A stretch of DNA of 64,000 nucleotides, from contig NZ_CH902584.1 of NCBI RefSeq assembly GCF_000152845.1, positions 1,474,478 through 1,538,477 on the forward strand. Direction: 5' to 3'. A program made the position numbers and the translations under genes. Positions 55,213-63,261 of the stretch are shown piece by piece. How positions within the stretch are numbered: the first letter of the stretch is position 1; each line of letters starts with the position of its first letter. The notes under the pieces were generated by a model, which did not search any database, was not told where the DNA came from, and was given only the letters and a program-made list of their open reading frames with translations. The DNA is from Roseovarius sp. 217 (GTDB lineage: Bacteria > Pseudomonadota > Alphaproteobacteria > Rhodobacterales > Rhodobacteraceae).

Positions 55213-56160
55213 ATGCGGCGCGCAACTCTCGCCGTTCTGCTCTCTGCCGCCGGCTTGGCCTCGGCGAGCGAGGATATCCCCGACCAATATCCCGCATCGC
55301 TGCTCTATTCCAAGCCGGTCGAAGTGATCCCGCATGTCTGGTCCGCCATCGGTGCCACCGCCCCGCCGACCTATGAGAATGCGGGGCACAACAATAACCT
55401 CAGCTTTATTGTCACGGGTGACGGGGTCGTGGTGATCAATGGCGGCGCGTCCTATGGGCTGGCCAAGGCGCTGCACGCTGAAATCAAGGTGATCACGGAT
55501 CAACCCGTCAAGCTGGTCTTTAATGAGAACGGTCAGGGTCATGCCATGCTGGGCAATTCCTATTGGGCCGAACAGGGCGTGCCGATCGTGGCGCATGAGG
55601 ATGCCGCCGCCGAGTTCGAGAACCACGGCGGCAGCGATCTGGACACGGCGCAGCGTGTGACCAAGGAGCAGGCCGAAGGCACAAGCGTCGTGCTGCCGAC
55701 AGAGACATTCAGCGACGCGTATCTCGTCGAGATGGGCGGTTTCCGGATCGAGGCGCGCTATCTGGGACCAGCCCATAGCGCGGGGGATATTGTCGTCTGG
55801 CTGCCAGATCAAAGACTTGTCATCTCGGGCGACATGGCGTTTCACGAACGCATGCTGCCGATTTTCCCCGACACGATCACGGCGGATTGGCTGGAAACTT
55901 GGGATAGCGCGTTCGAACCACTGGAAGCCAGCTATGTGATCCCCGGCCACGGCCATCCCACCAACATGGATCAGGTGCGCCGCTATACCAAAGGCTATCT
56001 GGAACATCTGCGCGCCCAGATCCGGGCGCATATCGATTCGGGCGGCGACCTAGCCGGGGCGTATTACGTCGACCAATCCGCCTATACCCATCTTGATACG
56101 TTCGAAGAGTTGGCCACCAAGAATGCGGGCCGGGTCTATGAACAGATGGAATGGGAATAG
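55213..56160 (+). CDS. Metallo-beta-lactamase-fold protein with degenerate zinc motif
   Basis: 315 residues. A signal peptide (MRRATLAVLLSAAGLASASE) opens it. In place of HxHxDH it has ENGQGH (Glu105, Asn106, Gly107, Gln108, Gly109, His110), in VFNENGQGHAMLGNSYW. Later zinc-fold residues are kept: His188 in LGPAHSAGD, Asp207 in SGDMAFH and His246 in VIPGHGHPT. The first metal site is therefore altered, and single-metal or non-metal function is possible. It starts 1 bp after the first MBL gene and a strong hairpin follows its stop. Its substrate is unknown. Confidence 0.85.
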   Translation: MRRATLAVLLSAAGLASASEDIPDQYPASLLYSKPVEVIPHVWSAIGATAPPTYENAGHNNNLSFIVTGDGVVVINGGASYGLAKALHAEIKVITDQPVKLVFNENGQGHAMLGNSYWAEQGVPIVAHEDAAAEFENHGGSDLDTAQRVTKEQAEGTSVVLPTETFSDAYLVEMGGFRIEARYLGPAHSAGDIVVWLPDQRLVISGDMAFHERMLPIFPDTITADWLETWDSAFEPLEASYVIPGHGHPTNMDQVRRYTKGYLEHLRAQIRAHIDSGGDLAGAYYVDQSAYTHLDTFEELATKNAGRVYEQMEWE

Positions 56161-56173
56161 CGCATTAGCAAAC

Positions 56174-56198
56174 GGCCCCCACATCGCCTGTGGGGGCC
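56174..56198. terminator. Hairpin between MBL gene and doeA
   Basis: GGCCCCCAC (56174-56182) pairs with GTGGGGGCC (56190-56198) around a 7-nt loop, between two convergent genes, so it probably terminates both transcripts. Confidence 0.75.
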
Positions 56199-56205
56199 TT
56201 CATGC

Positions 56206-57390
56206 TCAGTCCTTGACGAACATCTTGCGCGGGCGGTTGCAGAAGGTTTCTGCCGGGCCCGTGTCCTTGATCAGGATGGATTCGGTGATTTCCAGACCCC
56301 AGTCGGACATCCAGAGCCCCGGCATGAAATGGAATGTCATTCCCGGCTCCAGCACGGTTTCATCCTCGGACCGCAGGGAAATCGTGCGCTCGCCCCAATC
56401 GGGCGGATAGCTCAGACCGATGGGATAGCCACAGCGCGCGCCACGTTCAATGCCAGCACGCTCCAACGGGGCGGCCAAAGCATTGGCGATGTCACAGGCG
56501 CGGTTGCCTGCCTTTGCGGCCTCTAGCCCTGCCTCCAGCCCCTCGATCAGCGCCTTCTCAGCATCAAGCAGGAACTGCGGCGGCTTGCCCAGAAACAGCG
56601 TGCGGCAGAAGGGCGCGTGATAGCGGCGGTAACAGCCCGAGATTTCAAAGAATGTCGCCTCTCCCGTGGCAAACTCGCGCCCATTCCACGTCAGATGCGG
56701 CGCGGCGGCGTCTGACCCTGACGGCAAGAGCGGCACGATGGCCGGATAATCACCCCAAGCGCCCTCGACCCCACGGATGGCATCACGGAAAATCTCGGCC
56801 ACGATCTCGTTCTTTGGGATGCCCGGTTCGACCCGCTCCATCAGCCCATCGGTGATCTTTTCCGAAATGAGCGCAGCCTTGCGCATAAAGCCAAGCTCTT
56901 CCTCGGATTTCACCGTCCGTTGCCAGTTCACCAGCGCGGTTGCGTCGAGAAAGGTCGCGTCGGGCAATTCCTCGCGCAGGGTCTGCATCGCCTTGGCGGA
57001 GAAATAGTAATTGTCCATTTCCACACCAATGCGTTTGTCGGCAAGACCCATCCCCTTCAATCGCTCCGCCAGATCCTGCATAGGATGGCGTTCGGTCGAT
57101 TGCACGAAATTGTCGGCATAGCCGATCACCCGGTCATCTGTCATCCAGACGGTGCGCACGCCGCCATTGGCATCCTGATTGCGGCCCCACCAGATCGGGT
57201 CGGCCTCTGGAAAGACCAGCACGCCCTGATGCACATAGAAGGACCAGCCGTCATAGCCGGTCAGCCAATGCTGGTTTGACGGGTCGGTGACAAAGAGCGC
57301 GTCAAGGTCAAGCCGGGCCATGGCGGCGCGGGTTTTTTCCAACCGGCGCTGATACTCCTGAGCCGAGAAGGGCAGGTCTTTTTCAATCAT
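56206..57390 (-). CDS. doeA: Ectoine hydrolase
   Basis: 394 residues, M24/creatinase fold. DoeA (EutD) opens the ectoine ring. LDALFVTDPSNQHWLTGYDGWSFYVHQG, WGRNQDANGGVRTVWMTDDRVIGYADNFVQSTERHP and FFEISGCYRRYHAPFCRTLFLG match the ectoine hydrolase group rather than general Xaa-Pro peptidases. It lies divergent from eutB here. In the better known eut operons it is in the same direction as eutBC, so an inversion is suggested. Confidence 0.9.
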   Translation of the reverse strand: MIEKDLPFSAQEYQRRLEKTRAAMARLDLDALFVTDPSNQHWLTGYDGWSFYVHQGVLVFPEADPIWWGRNQDANGGVRTVWMTDDRVIGYADNFVQSTERHPMQDLAERLKGMGLADKRIGVEMDNYYFSAKAMQTLREELPDATFLDATALVNWQRTVKSEEELGFMRKAALISEKITDGLMERVEPGIPKNEIVAEIFRDAIRGVEGAWGDYPAIVPLLPSGSDAAAPHLTWNGREFATGEATFFEISGCYRRYHAPFCRTLFLGKPPQFLLDAEKALIEGLEAGLEAAKAGNRACDIANALAAPLERAGIERGARCGYPIGLSYPPDWGERTISLRSEDETVLEPGMTFHFMPGLWMSDWGLEITESILIKDTGPAETFCNRPRKMFVKD

Positions 57391-57441
57391 GTCGGGGGTC
57401 CGTATCTAGAATGTCCCGGTCATACTTGGGGGTTTGTCTTG

Positions 57442-57521
57442 GGCTTGCCCCAAGAAATGCGCCCCGTTTTGTCGTTTTCAGACCATCTCGTGCCGCAGAG
57501 TTGACGCTAGGCTTGCCCCAA
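57442..57521. promoter_or_regulatory. Repeated GGCTTGCCCCAA elements in the doeA/eutB gap
   Basis: GGCTTGCCCCAA occurs at 57442-57453 and 57510-57521, 68 bp apart. The first copy lies in a hairpin-like dyad CTTGGG-N5-CCCAAG (57438-57454). They are candidate regulator sites for the divergent degradation genes. The regulator could be DoeX or a protein not in the window. Confidence 0.4.
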
Positions 57522-57557
57522 CGCAAGCTGCGCGCGATCAGCTGATGGGAGAAAACA

Positions 57558-58559
57558 ATGCAGCCTGTTCTGGCCGATATTCTTGCTGCGGCACAGGTGA
57601 TTACCGGTGTGGCGGATCACACGCCGCTGGTGCCCTCGCCCTTTATGAGTGGCGTTTTGGGCGCTGACTTCCTGCTCAAGCTGGAGAATATGCAACCCAT
57701 CGGCGCCTTCAAGCTGCGCGGCGCGCTCAATGCGGTGGCGGGTGCGCGGGATGCGGCGGGCGTTACCTGTTGCTCGACTGGCAACCATGGGCGCGGCGTC
57801 GCCTATGCAGCGCGGGCACGCGGTTTGCGGGCGGTGATCTGTATGTCGGACCTGGTGCCACAGGCCAAGGTGGATGGCATCCGCGCGCTGGGGGCGGAGG
57901 TGCGGATCATTGGACGCAGTCAGGATGCTGCCCAGGCCGAGGCCGAGCGGCTGGTTGCTGAGGAAGGGTTGACCGAAATCTCGCCCTTTGATGATCCGCT
58001 GGTCATCGCAGGTCAGGGTACCATCGGGCTGGAAATCCTAGCGGCGCGCCCGGATCTGGAAACGCTCCTCGTGCCCTTGTCTGGTGGGGGCCTTGCAGCG
58101 GGGGTGGCGCTGGCCGCCAAGACGATCAGACCCACCCTGCGCGTGATTGGGATTAGCATGGACCGGGGGGCCGCGATGTATGAAAGCATCCGCGCAGGTC
58201 ACCCCGTTGAGGTTGAAGAGGTGCCAAGCCTTGCCGATAGCCTTGGCGGTGGGATTGGCATGGCGAACCGTCTCAGCTTTGCCATGTGCCGCGAGTTGCT
58301 GGACGAGGTGATTCTCGTGAGCGAAGAAGAGATTTATCACGCGATGCAGGTGCTCTATTACGAGGATCGGATCGTGGCAGAAGGGGCTTGCGTCGTGGGC
58401 CTTGCCGCGGTGCTGAGTGGCAAGGTTGCGCCCAAAGGGCCAACGGCCACCATCATCACGGGCCGCAATCTCGATATGGCGCTCTTTACCAAGGTGATAA
58501 CCGGGCAGACCGTGATTTTGGGCGACAAGGTGATTGAGGGCAAACCATATGACACATGA
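57558..58559 (+). CDS. eutB: Ectoine/hydroxyectoine utilisation dehydratase (threonine-dehydratase family)
   Basis: 333 residues, PLP fold II. The Lys-binding segment is LKLENMQPIGAFKLRGALNAV and the phosphate loop CCSTGNHGRGVAYAAR. LVPLSGGGLAAGVALAAK is the glycine-rich loop. It resembles threonine/serine dehydratases, and by position it is the EutB of ectoine clusters, probably needed for hydroxyectoine. GGGAG lies six bases before ATG 57558. It overlaps eutC. Confidence 0.87.
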   Translation: MQPVLADILAAAQVITGVADHTPLVPSPFMSGVLGADFLLKLENMQPIGAFKLRGALNAVAGARDAAGVTCCSTGNHGRGVAYAARARGLRAVICMSDLVPQAKVDGIRALGAEVRIIGRSQDAAQAEAERLVAEEGLTEISPFDDPLVIAGQGTIGLEILAARPDLETLLVPLSGGGLAAGVALAAKTIRPTLRVIGISMDRGAAMYESIRAGHPVEVEEVPSLADSLGGGIGMANRLSFAMCRELLDEVILVSEEEIYHAMQVLYYEDRIVAEGACVVGLAAVLSGKVAPKGPTATIITGRNLDMALFTKVITGQTVILGDKVIEGKPYDT

Positions 58560-59538
58560 TATAAGGATCGTGACAGAGGCCGAGTTGCGCGGAGCGATCA
58601 AGCTCGACCGAGAGACGGTCAAGGTGATCGAGCAGGCGTTTGCCGCGCTCTCGGATGGCGGCGTTGTGATGCCGCCGGTGATGTCGATGGATTTGGCAGA
58701 TGTGCATGGCGAGGTGGATGTCAAAACCGCCTATATTCCCGGCTTTGATGGCTTTGCAATCAAGGTCAGTCCGGGTTTTTTCGACAATCCCAAGCTGGGT
58801 CTGCCCAGCCTCAACGGGTTGATGATCCTCTTTTCGGCCAAGACCGGGCTGGTCGAGGCGGTGTTTCTCGACAATGGCTATCTGACCGATCTGCGCACGG
58901 CGGCTGCGGGAGCGGTGGCGGCGCAGCATCTCGCCCCCGAGGTGGTTCATACGGCGGGCATCATCGGCACTGGCGTTCAGGCACGGCTCCAGGCGCGGGC
59001 GGCGCGGTTGGTGCGCCCCTATGACCGGCTGCTCATCTGGGGGCGTGATGGTGACCGCGCGCGCGCCTGCGCGGCCGATCTGGCGGACCTCAAATGCGAT
59101 ATTCGCGTGATGGACAATCCCGCAGATGTAGTGTTGGCGAGCCAGTTGGTGATCACCACGACTCCGGCGCAAACCCCGGTGATCGAGTCGAAATGGCTGC
59201 ATCCCGAATTGCATATCACCGCCATGGGCTCTGATCAGGCGGGCAAGAATGAGATTGACCCGCAGGCCCTGATCACGGCCGACCTTTACGTCGCCGACCG
59301 TGCGACGCAGGTCGAAAAACTGGGCGAGCTGCGCAGCGCGATCGAGGCCGGGATATGGACCAAGGGCGCGCCGGTCGAGTTGGGGGATGTGATCCGGGGT
59401 CGGGCGCGCGGGCGCAAGAGCGATGCCGAAATCACCATTTGCGATCTGACCGGCACAGGCGTGCAGGATACTGCGATTGCCACCCATGTGATGGACCGTC
59501 TCAAGGGACGTGACGTGGGCACGGTGATCCTTGCATGA
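58549..59538 (+). CDS. eutC: Ornithine cyclodeaminase-family protein, ectoine utilisation
   Basis: 329 residues. KTAYIPGFDGFAIKVSPGFFDNPKLGLPSLNGLMILFSAKTGLVEAVFLDNGYLTDLRTAAAGAVAAQHLAP and IIGTGVQARLQARA are the OCD/mu-crystallin signature with a Rossmann motif. ATG 58549 overlaps the eutB stop by 11 bp; the frame extends five codons more. With EutB it is thought to act in hydroxyectoine breakdown. Confidence 0.87.
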   Translation: MTHDIRIVTEAELRGAIKLDRETVKVIEQAFAALSDGGVVMPPVMSMDLADVHGEVDVKTAYIPGFDGFAIKVSPGFFDNPKLGLPSLNGLMILFSAKTGLVEAVFLDNGYLTDLRTAAAGAVAAQHLAPEVVHTAGIIGTGVQARLQARAARLVRPYDRLLIWGRDGDRARACAADLADLKCDIRVMDNPADVVLASQLVITTTPAQTPVIESKWLHPELHITAMGSDQAGKNEIDPQALITADLYVADRATQVEKLGELRSAIEAGIWTKGAPVELGDVIRGRARGRKSDAEITICDLTGTGVQDTAIATHVMDRLKGRDVGTVILA

Positions 59539-60008
59539 AGCTGGATGCGCGCGATCTCGATATCCTGCGGGTGCTGGCCGATGAGGGCCGCATCACCAAG
59601 GCCGATCTGGCGGCGCGCGTCGGTCTTTCGGCCAGCCCGTGTTGGGAGCGTTTGAAGCGTCTCGAAGCGGCGGGTCTGATCGAGGGCTATAACGCCCGGA
59701 TCGCTCTCAAGAAGTTGGGGTCGCATGTGACCGTCTTTGTTGCGGTGGAACTGGCGGATCACACGCCCGCCTCGTTTCGCGCCTTTGAAGACAGTGTGCA
59801 GCGCTATGGCGAGGTGACGGCCTGTTGGGCGTTGGGGGGCGGGTTTGACTATCTGATGCAGATCGTGACCCGCGACATCGACGCTTATCAGCGGCTGATT
59901 GATCAGATGCTGGAGGCCCGGATCGGACTGGCACGGTATTTCACCTATATTGTGACCAAGCCGGTCAAATCCCCGCGCCTGCCACCGCTCGAGATATTTT
60001 TCGAATGA
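59535..60008 (+). CDS. doeX: Lrp/AsnC-type regulator of ectoine degradation
   Basis: 157 residues. The HTH reads LDARDLDILRVLADEGRITKADLAARVGLSASPCWERLKRLEAAGLIEGYNARI, followed by a ligand-binding (RAM) domain. The ATG overlaps the eutC stop (ATGA). DoeX/AsnC proteins in ectoine clusters respond to degradation intermediates; the ligand here is not shown. Confidence 0.88.
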   Translation: MKLDARDLDILRVLADEGRITKADLAARVGLSASPCWERLKRLEAAGLIEGYNARIALKKLGSHVTVFVAVELADHTPASFRAFEDSVQRYGEVTACWALGGGFDYLMQIVTRDIDAYQRLIDQMLEARIGLARYFTYIVTKPVKSPRLPPLEIFFE

Positions 60009-60118
60009 AACATCTACGCTTTGGCGGTTCCGCAGACGAATAATCTGCAAACTTGTGAAACTTCAGCCACACACGGTGGCAATCACAGGACATTCTTTGG
60101 CGCAAAAGGAGCGCCTTC

Positions 60119-61594
60119 ATGTCCGACTCAGCCATCTGGACCCGCAACGGGATCACCGACACACGCCTCGTGCGCAGCTTTGCCTATGTGAATGGCAAAT
60201 GGGTGGGCGGTGACCACACTGCAACGCTTCCCGTCACCAATCCCGCCGATGGCCGTGCGCTGGGCGATGTGGCGAGCCTCAGTGCAGATCAGGCACATGC
60301 GGCGGTGGATGCGGCGGAGGCGGCGTTTCAAATGTGGTCTCTGACCCTGCCGCAAGACCGCTCTGTGCTGCTACGGCGGTGGTTCGATCTGATGATCGAG
60401 CATCGCGAAGACCTCGCGCGGATCATGGTGCTGGAACAGGGCAAACCCCTCAGTGAGGCGCGCGGCGAGATCAGTTATGCGGCGAGTTTCGTGGAATACT
60501 ACGCCGAAGAGGCCAAACGCCCCAATATCGAGGGGGTCACAAGCCATCTGCCCGATGCCGAGGTGGAATTGTGGTTGGAGCCGGTGGGCGTGGCGGCCCT
60601 GATCACCCCGTGGAATTTCCCCGCAGCGATGCTCACGCGCAAGGCGGCGGCGGCGATGGCGGCCGGTTGCACGGTCGTTGCGCACCCAAGCGGTGAGACA
60701 CCCTATTCGGCACTGGCCTTGGCGGAACTGGCCGAGCGCGCGGGCATCCCGGCGGGTGTGTTCAATGTGGTGACGGGACGTGCGGCGACGGTGGTGGAAC
60801 CCTGGACGCAAGACGCCCGCGTGCGCGTCCTGAGCTTCACCGGCTCCACCAATATCGGGCAGTTGCTCTATCGCCAATGCGCCGGGACGGTCAAGAAACT
60901 GGTGCTGGAACTGGGCGGCCACGCGCCGGTGATTGTGTTCAAGAATGCCGATCTGGAAACGGCAGTGACGGAATCGATCAAGGCGAAATTCGCCACCTCG
61001 GGACAGGATTGTCTGGGCGCGAACCGGATTTACGTGGAGCGGCCTGTCTATGACGCTTTTTGCCGTCGCTTTGTCGAAGAGACGCAGAAACTGACCCTCG
61101 GGCGCGGCATGGATGATCCCGATATCGGGCCGTTGATGAACGAGAACGCGGTCAGAAAGCAGGAAGAGCATGTATCCGATGCGCTGACCCATGGCGCAAC
61201 GCTCGCCTGCGGCGGTCAACGCGACGACCTTGGGCCGCTTTTTTATCAACCTACGGTTCTGATTGATGTGCCCGATGACGCAGCGATCATGCGCGACGAG
61301 ACCTTTGGCCCGGTGGCGGCAATCACGCCCTTTGACACCGAAGAAGAGGTGGTGGCCCGTGCCAATGCCACGGAATACGGTCTCATCGCCTATCTGCATT
61401 GCCATGATCCGCGTCGCATCTACCGGATGACGCGGGCGCTGCAATTCGGCATGGTCGCGGTCAACCGCACCAAGGTGACCGGCGCACCGATTCCCTTTGG
61501 CGGGGTCAAGCAATCGGGTCTGGGCCGCGAAGGGGCGCGGCGCGGCATGGAGGAATTCATGGAGATCAAATATGTCTGCCGCGATTGGGCGTGA
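60119..61594 (+). CDS. doeC: Aspartate-semialdehyde dehydrogenase (ectoine degradation)
   Basis: 491 residues of the aldehyde dehydrogenase family. It oxidises aspartate semialdehyde to aspartate, the last step of ectoine breakdown. KKLVLELGGHAPVIVF carries the catalytic Glu and TSGQDCLGANRIYVE the catalytic Cys298. The substrate is inferred from cluster position; succinate semialdehyde is an alternative for the family. AAGGAG lies seven bases before ATG 60119, after a 110-bp gap that may hold a promoter. Confidence 0.88.
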   Translation: MSDSAIWTRNGITDTRLVRSFAYVNGKWVGGDHTATLPVTNPADGRALGDVASLSADQAHAAVDAAEAAFQMWSLTLPQDRSVLLRRWFDLMIEHREDLARIMVLEQGKPLSEARGEISYAASFVEYYAEEAKRPNIEGVTSHLPDAEVELWLEPVGVAALITPWNFPAAMLTRKAAAAMAAGCTVVAHPSGETPYSALALAELAERAGIPAGVFNVVTGRAATVVEPWTQDARVRVLSFTGSTNIGQLLYRQCAGTVKKLVLELGGHAPVIVFKNADLETAVTESIKAKFATSGQDCLGANRIYVERPVYDAFCRRFVEETQKLTLGRGMDDPDIGPLMNENAVRKQEEHVSDALTHGATLACGGQRDDLGPLFYQPTVLIDVPDDAAIMRDETFGPVAAITPFDTEEEVVARANATEYGLIAYLHCHDPRRIYRMTRALQFGMVAVNRTKVTGAPIPFGGVKQSGLGREGARRGMEEFMEIKYVCRDWA

Positions 61595-61660
61595 AGGTCG
61601 GGATTCGAGTATTTTTGGAACGATGAAGCTGGGGGTGTGCCCCCGAAGAAAGGAAACACG

Positions 61661-63031
61661 ATGCTGCGCAACGACCAACTCGATCAATGGGATCGCGATA
61701 ACTTTTTTCACCCTTCCACGCATCTGGCGCAATTCGCGCGCGGTGAGGCGCCGAACCGGGTGATCAAAGGCGGGCAGGGCTGTCATATCGAGGATCGTGA
61801 CGGCAATCGCTTTCTCGATGCCTTCGCAGGGCTATATTGCGTCAACGTCGGCTATGGCCGCCAAGAGATTGCCGAGGCGATTGCCACCCAAGCGCGCGAA
61901 CTGGCCTATTACCACGCCTATGTCGGGCATGGCACAGAGGCGTCGATCACCCTGTCGAAAATGATCATGGACCGGGCGCCCAAGGGGATGAGCAAGGTCT
62001 ATTTCGGGATGTCGGGCTCTGACGCCAATGAGACCAACATCAAGCTGATCTGGTATTACAACAACATCCTTGGACGACCTGAAAAGAAGAAGATCATCAG
62101 CCGTTGGCGCGGCTATCACGGTTCAGGACTGATGACCGGTTCGCTCACCGGGTTGGAGCTCTTTCACAAGAAATTCGACCTGCCGTTGGCGCAGGTTGTC
62201 CATACCGACGCCCCCTATTATTTCCGCCGCGCCAATCTGGATCAGACCGAGGAGCAGTTCTCGGCGCATTGCGCCGCAGAACTGGAGGCGCTGATCGAGC
62301 GCGAAGGTGCGGATACCATTGCCGCCTTCATCGGCGAGCCGGTGCTGGGCACCGGGGGCATCGTGCCACCGCCCGCCGGCTATTGGGTGGCCATTCAAGA
62401 GGTGCTGAAAAAGCATGACATCCTGTTGATTGCCGATGAGGTCGTGACGGGCTTTGGTCGTCTGGGCACCATGTTCGGTTCGGATCATTATGGAATGACG
62501 CCGGATCTGATCACCATCGCCAAAGGCCTCACAAGCGCCTATGCGCCGCTCTCGGGCAGCATCGTCAGCGACCGCATGTGGACGGTGTTGGAGCAGGGCA
62601 CGGACGAAAATGGCCCCATCGGCCATGGCTGGACCTATTCGGCGCATCCCATCGGGGCGGCGGCGGGGGTGGCCAACCTCAAGCTGCTCGATGATCTGAA
62701 CCTGATCGCCAATAACCGCGATGTGGGCGGCTATCTCAATCGTGGCCTGGCCGAGGCGCTGGTCGCGCATGCGCATGTGGGCGAGGTCCGGGGCGAGGGG
62801 ATGCTCTGTGCCGTGGAATTCGTCAAGGATCGCGACAATCGGGAATTCTTTGATGCCGCCGACAAGGTGGGCCCACAGATTTCCGCCGCGCTGGCGGCCT
62901 CAGGTGTTATCGCGAGGGCCATGCCGCAGGGGGACATTCTGGGCTTCGCTCCGCCCTTCTGTCTCACGCAATCCGAAGCGGACGAGGTGATTCACAAAAC
63001 TACAAAAGCCGTGAAATCAGTCTTGGGATAG
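61661..63031 (+). CDS. doeD: L-2,4-diaminobutyrate transaminase (ectoine degradation)
   Basis: 456 residues, class-III aminotransferase. GCHIEDRDGNRFLDAFAGLYCVNVGYG, VYFGMSGSDANETNIKLIWYY, LLIADEVVTGFGRLGTMFGSDHYG and the PLP lysine Lys288 in ITIAKGLTSAYAPLSG are present. It converts diaminobutyrate to aspartate semialdehyde. AAAGGAAACACG precedes ATG 61661; an eight-codon-longer frame has no ribosome site. It follows doeC by 66 bp. Confidence 0.88.
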   Translation: MLRNDQLDQWDRDNFFHPSTHLAQFARGEAPNRVIKGGQGCHIEDRDGNRFLDAFAGLYCVNVGYGRQEIAEAIATQARELAYYHAYVGHGTEASITLSKMIMDRAPKGMSKVYFGMSGSDANETNIKLIWYYNNILGRPEKKKIISRWRGYHGSGLMTGSLTGLELFHKKFDLPLAQVVHTDAPYYFRRANLDQTEEQFSAHCAAELEALIEREGADTIAAFIGEPVLGTGGIVPPPAGYWVAIQEVLKKHDILLIADEVVTGFGRLGTMFGSDHYGMTPDLITIAKGLTSAYAPLSGSIVSDRMWTVLEQGTDENGPIGHGWTYSAHPIGAAAGVANLKLLDDLNLIANNRDVGGYLNRGLAEALVAHAHVGEVRGEGMLCAVEFVKDRDNREFFDAADKVGPQISAALAASGVIARAMPQGDILGFAPPFCLTQSEADEVIHKTTKAVKSVLG

Positions 63032-63091
63032 GCCAATACGCTATAAAACCTTTGCCGAGGCTCGCGTTAAAGCGGAGCGTGCCCCGGCGAT

Positions 63092-63139
63092 TTGCAGGAA
63101 ATTTGACTTATCTTGCTTGACTTGCAGGCGATTTGACCT
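63092..63139. promoter_or_regulatory. Direct repeats 30 bp apart before the polyamine-type ABC gene
   Basis: TTGCAGGAAATTTGACTT (63092-63109) and TTGCAGGCGATTTGACCT (63122-63139) match at 15 of 18 positions, offset by 30 bp or about three helical turns. This is the shape of tandem operator sites. They lie 120-170 bp before the start at 63262. Confidence 0.5.
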
Positions 63140-63261
63140 GCGCGCGTCGGATTCGGGAAAAAAGTGCCGCAATCCGCTTGCATGATTAGGCCATTGACGT
63201 TTTAGTTTTCCCCGAACGCGGGGCAAACGCCCGCGACGATAAAAAAGATAGGGAGCCGACC

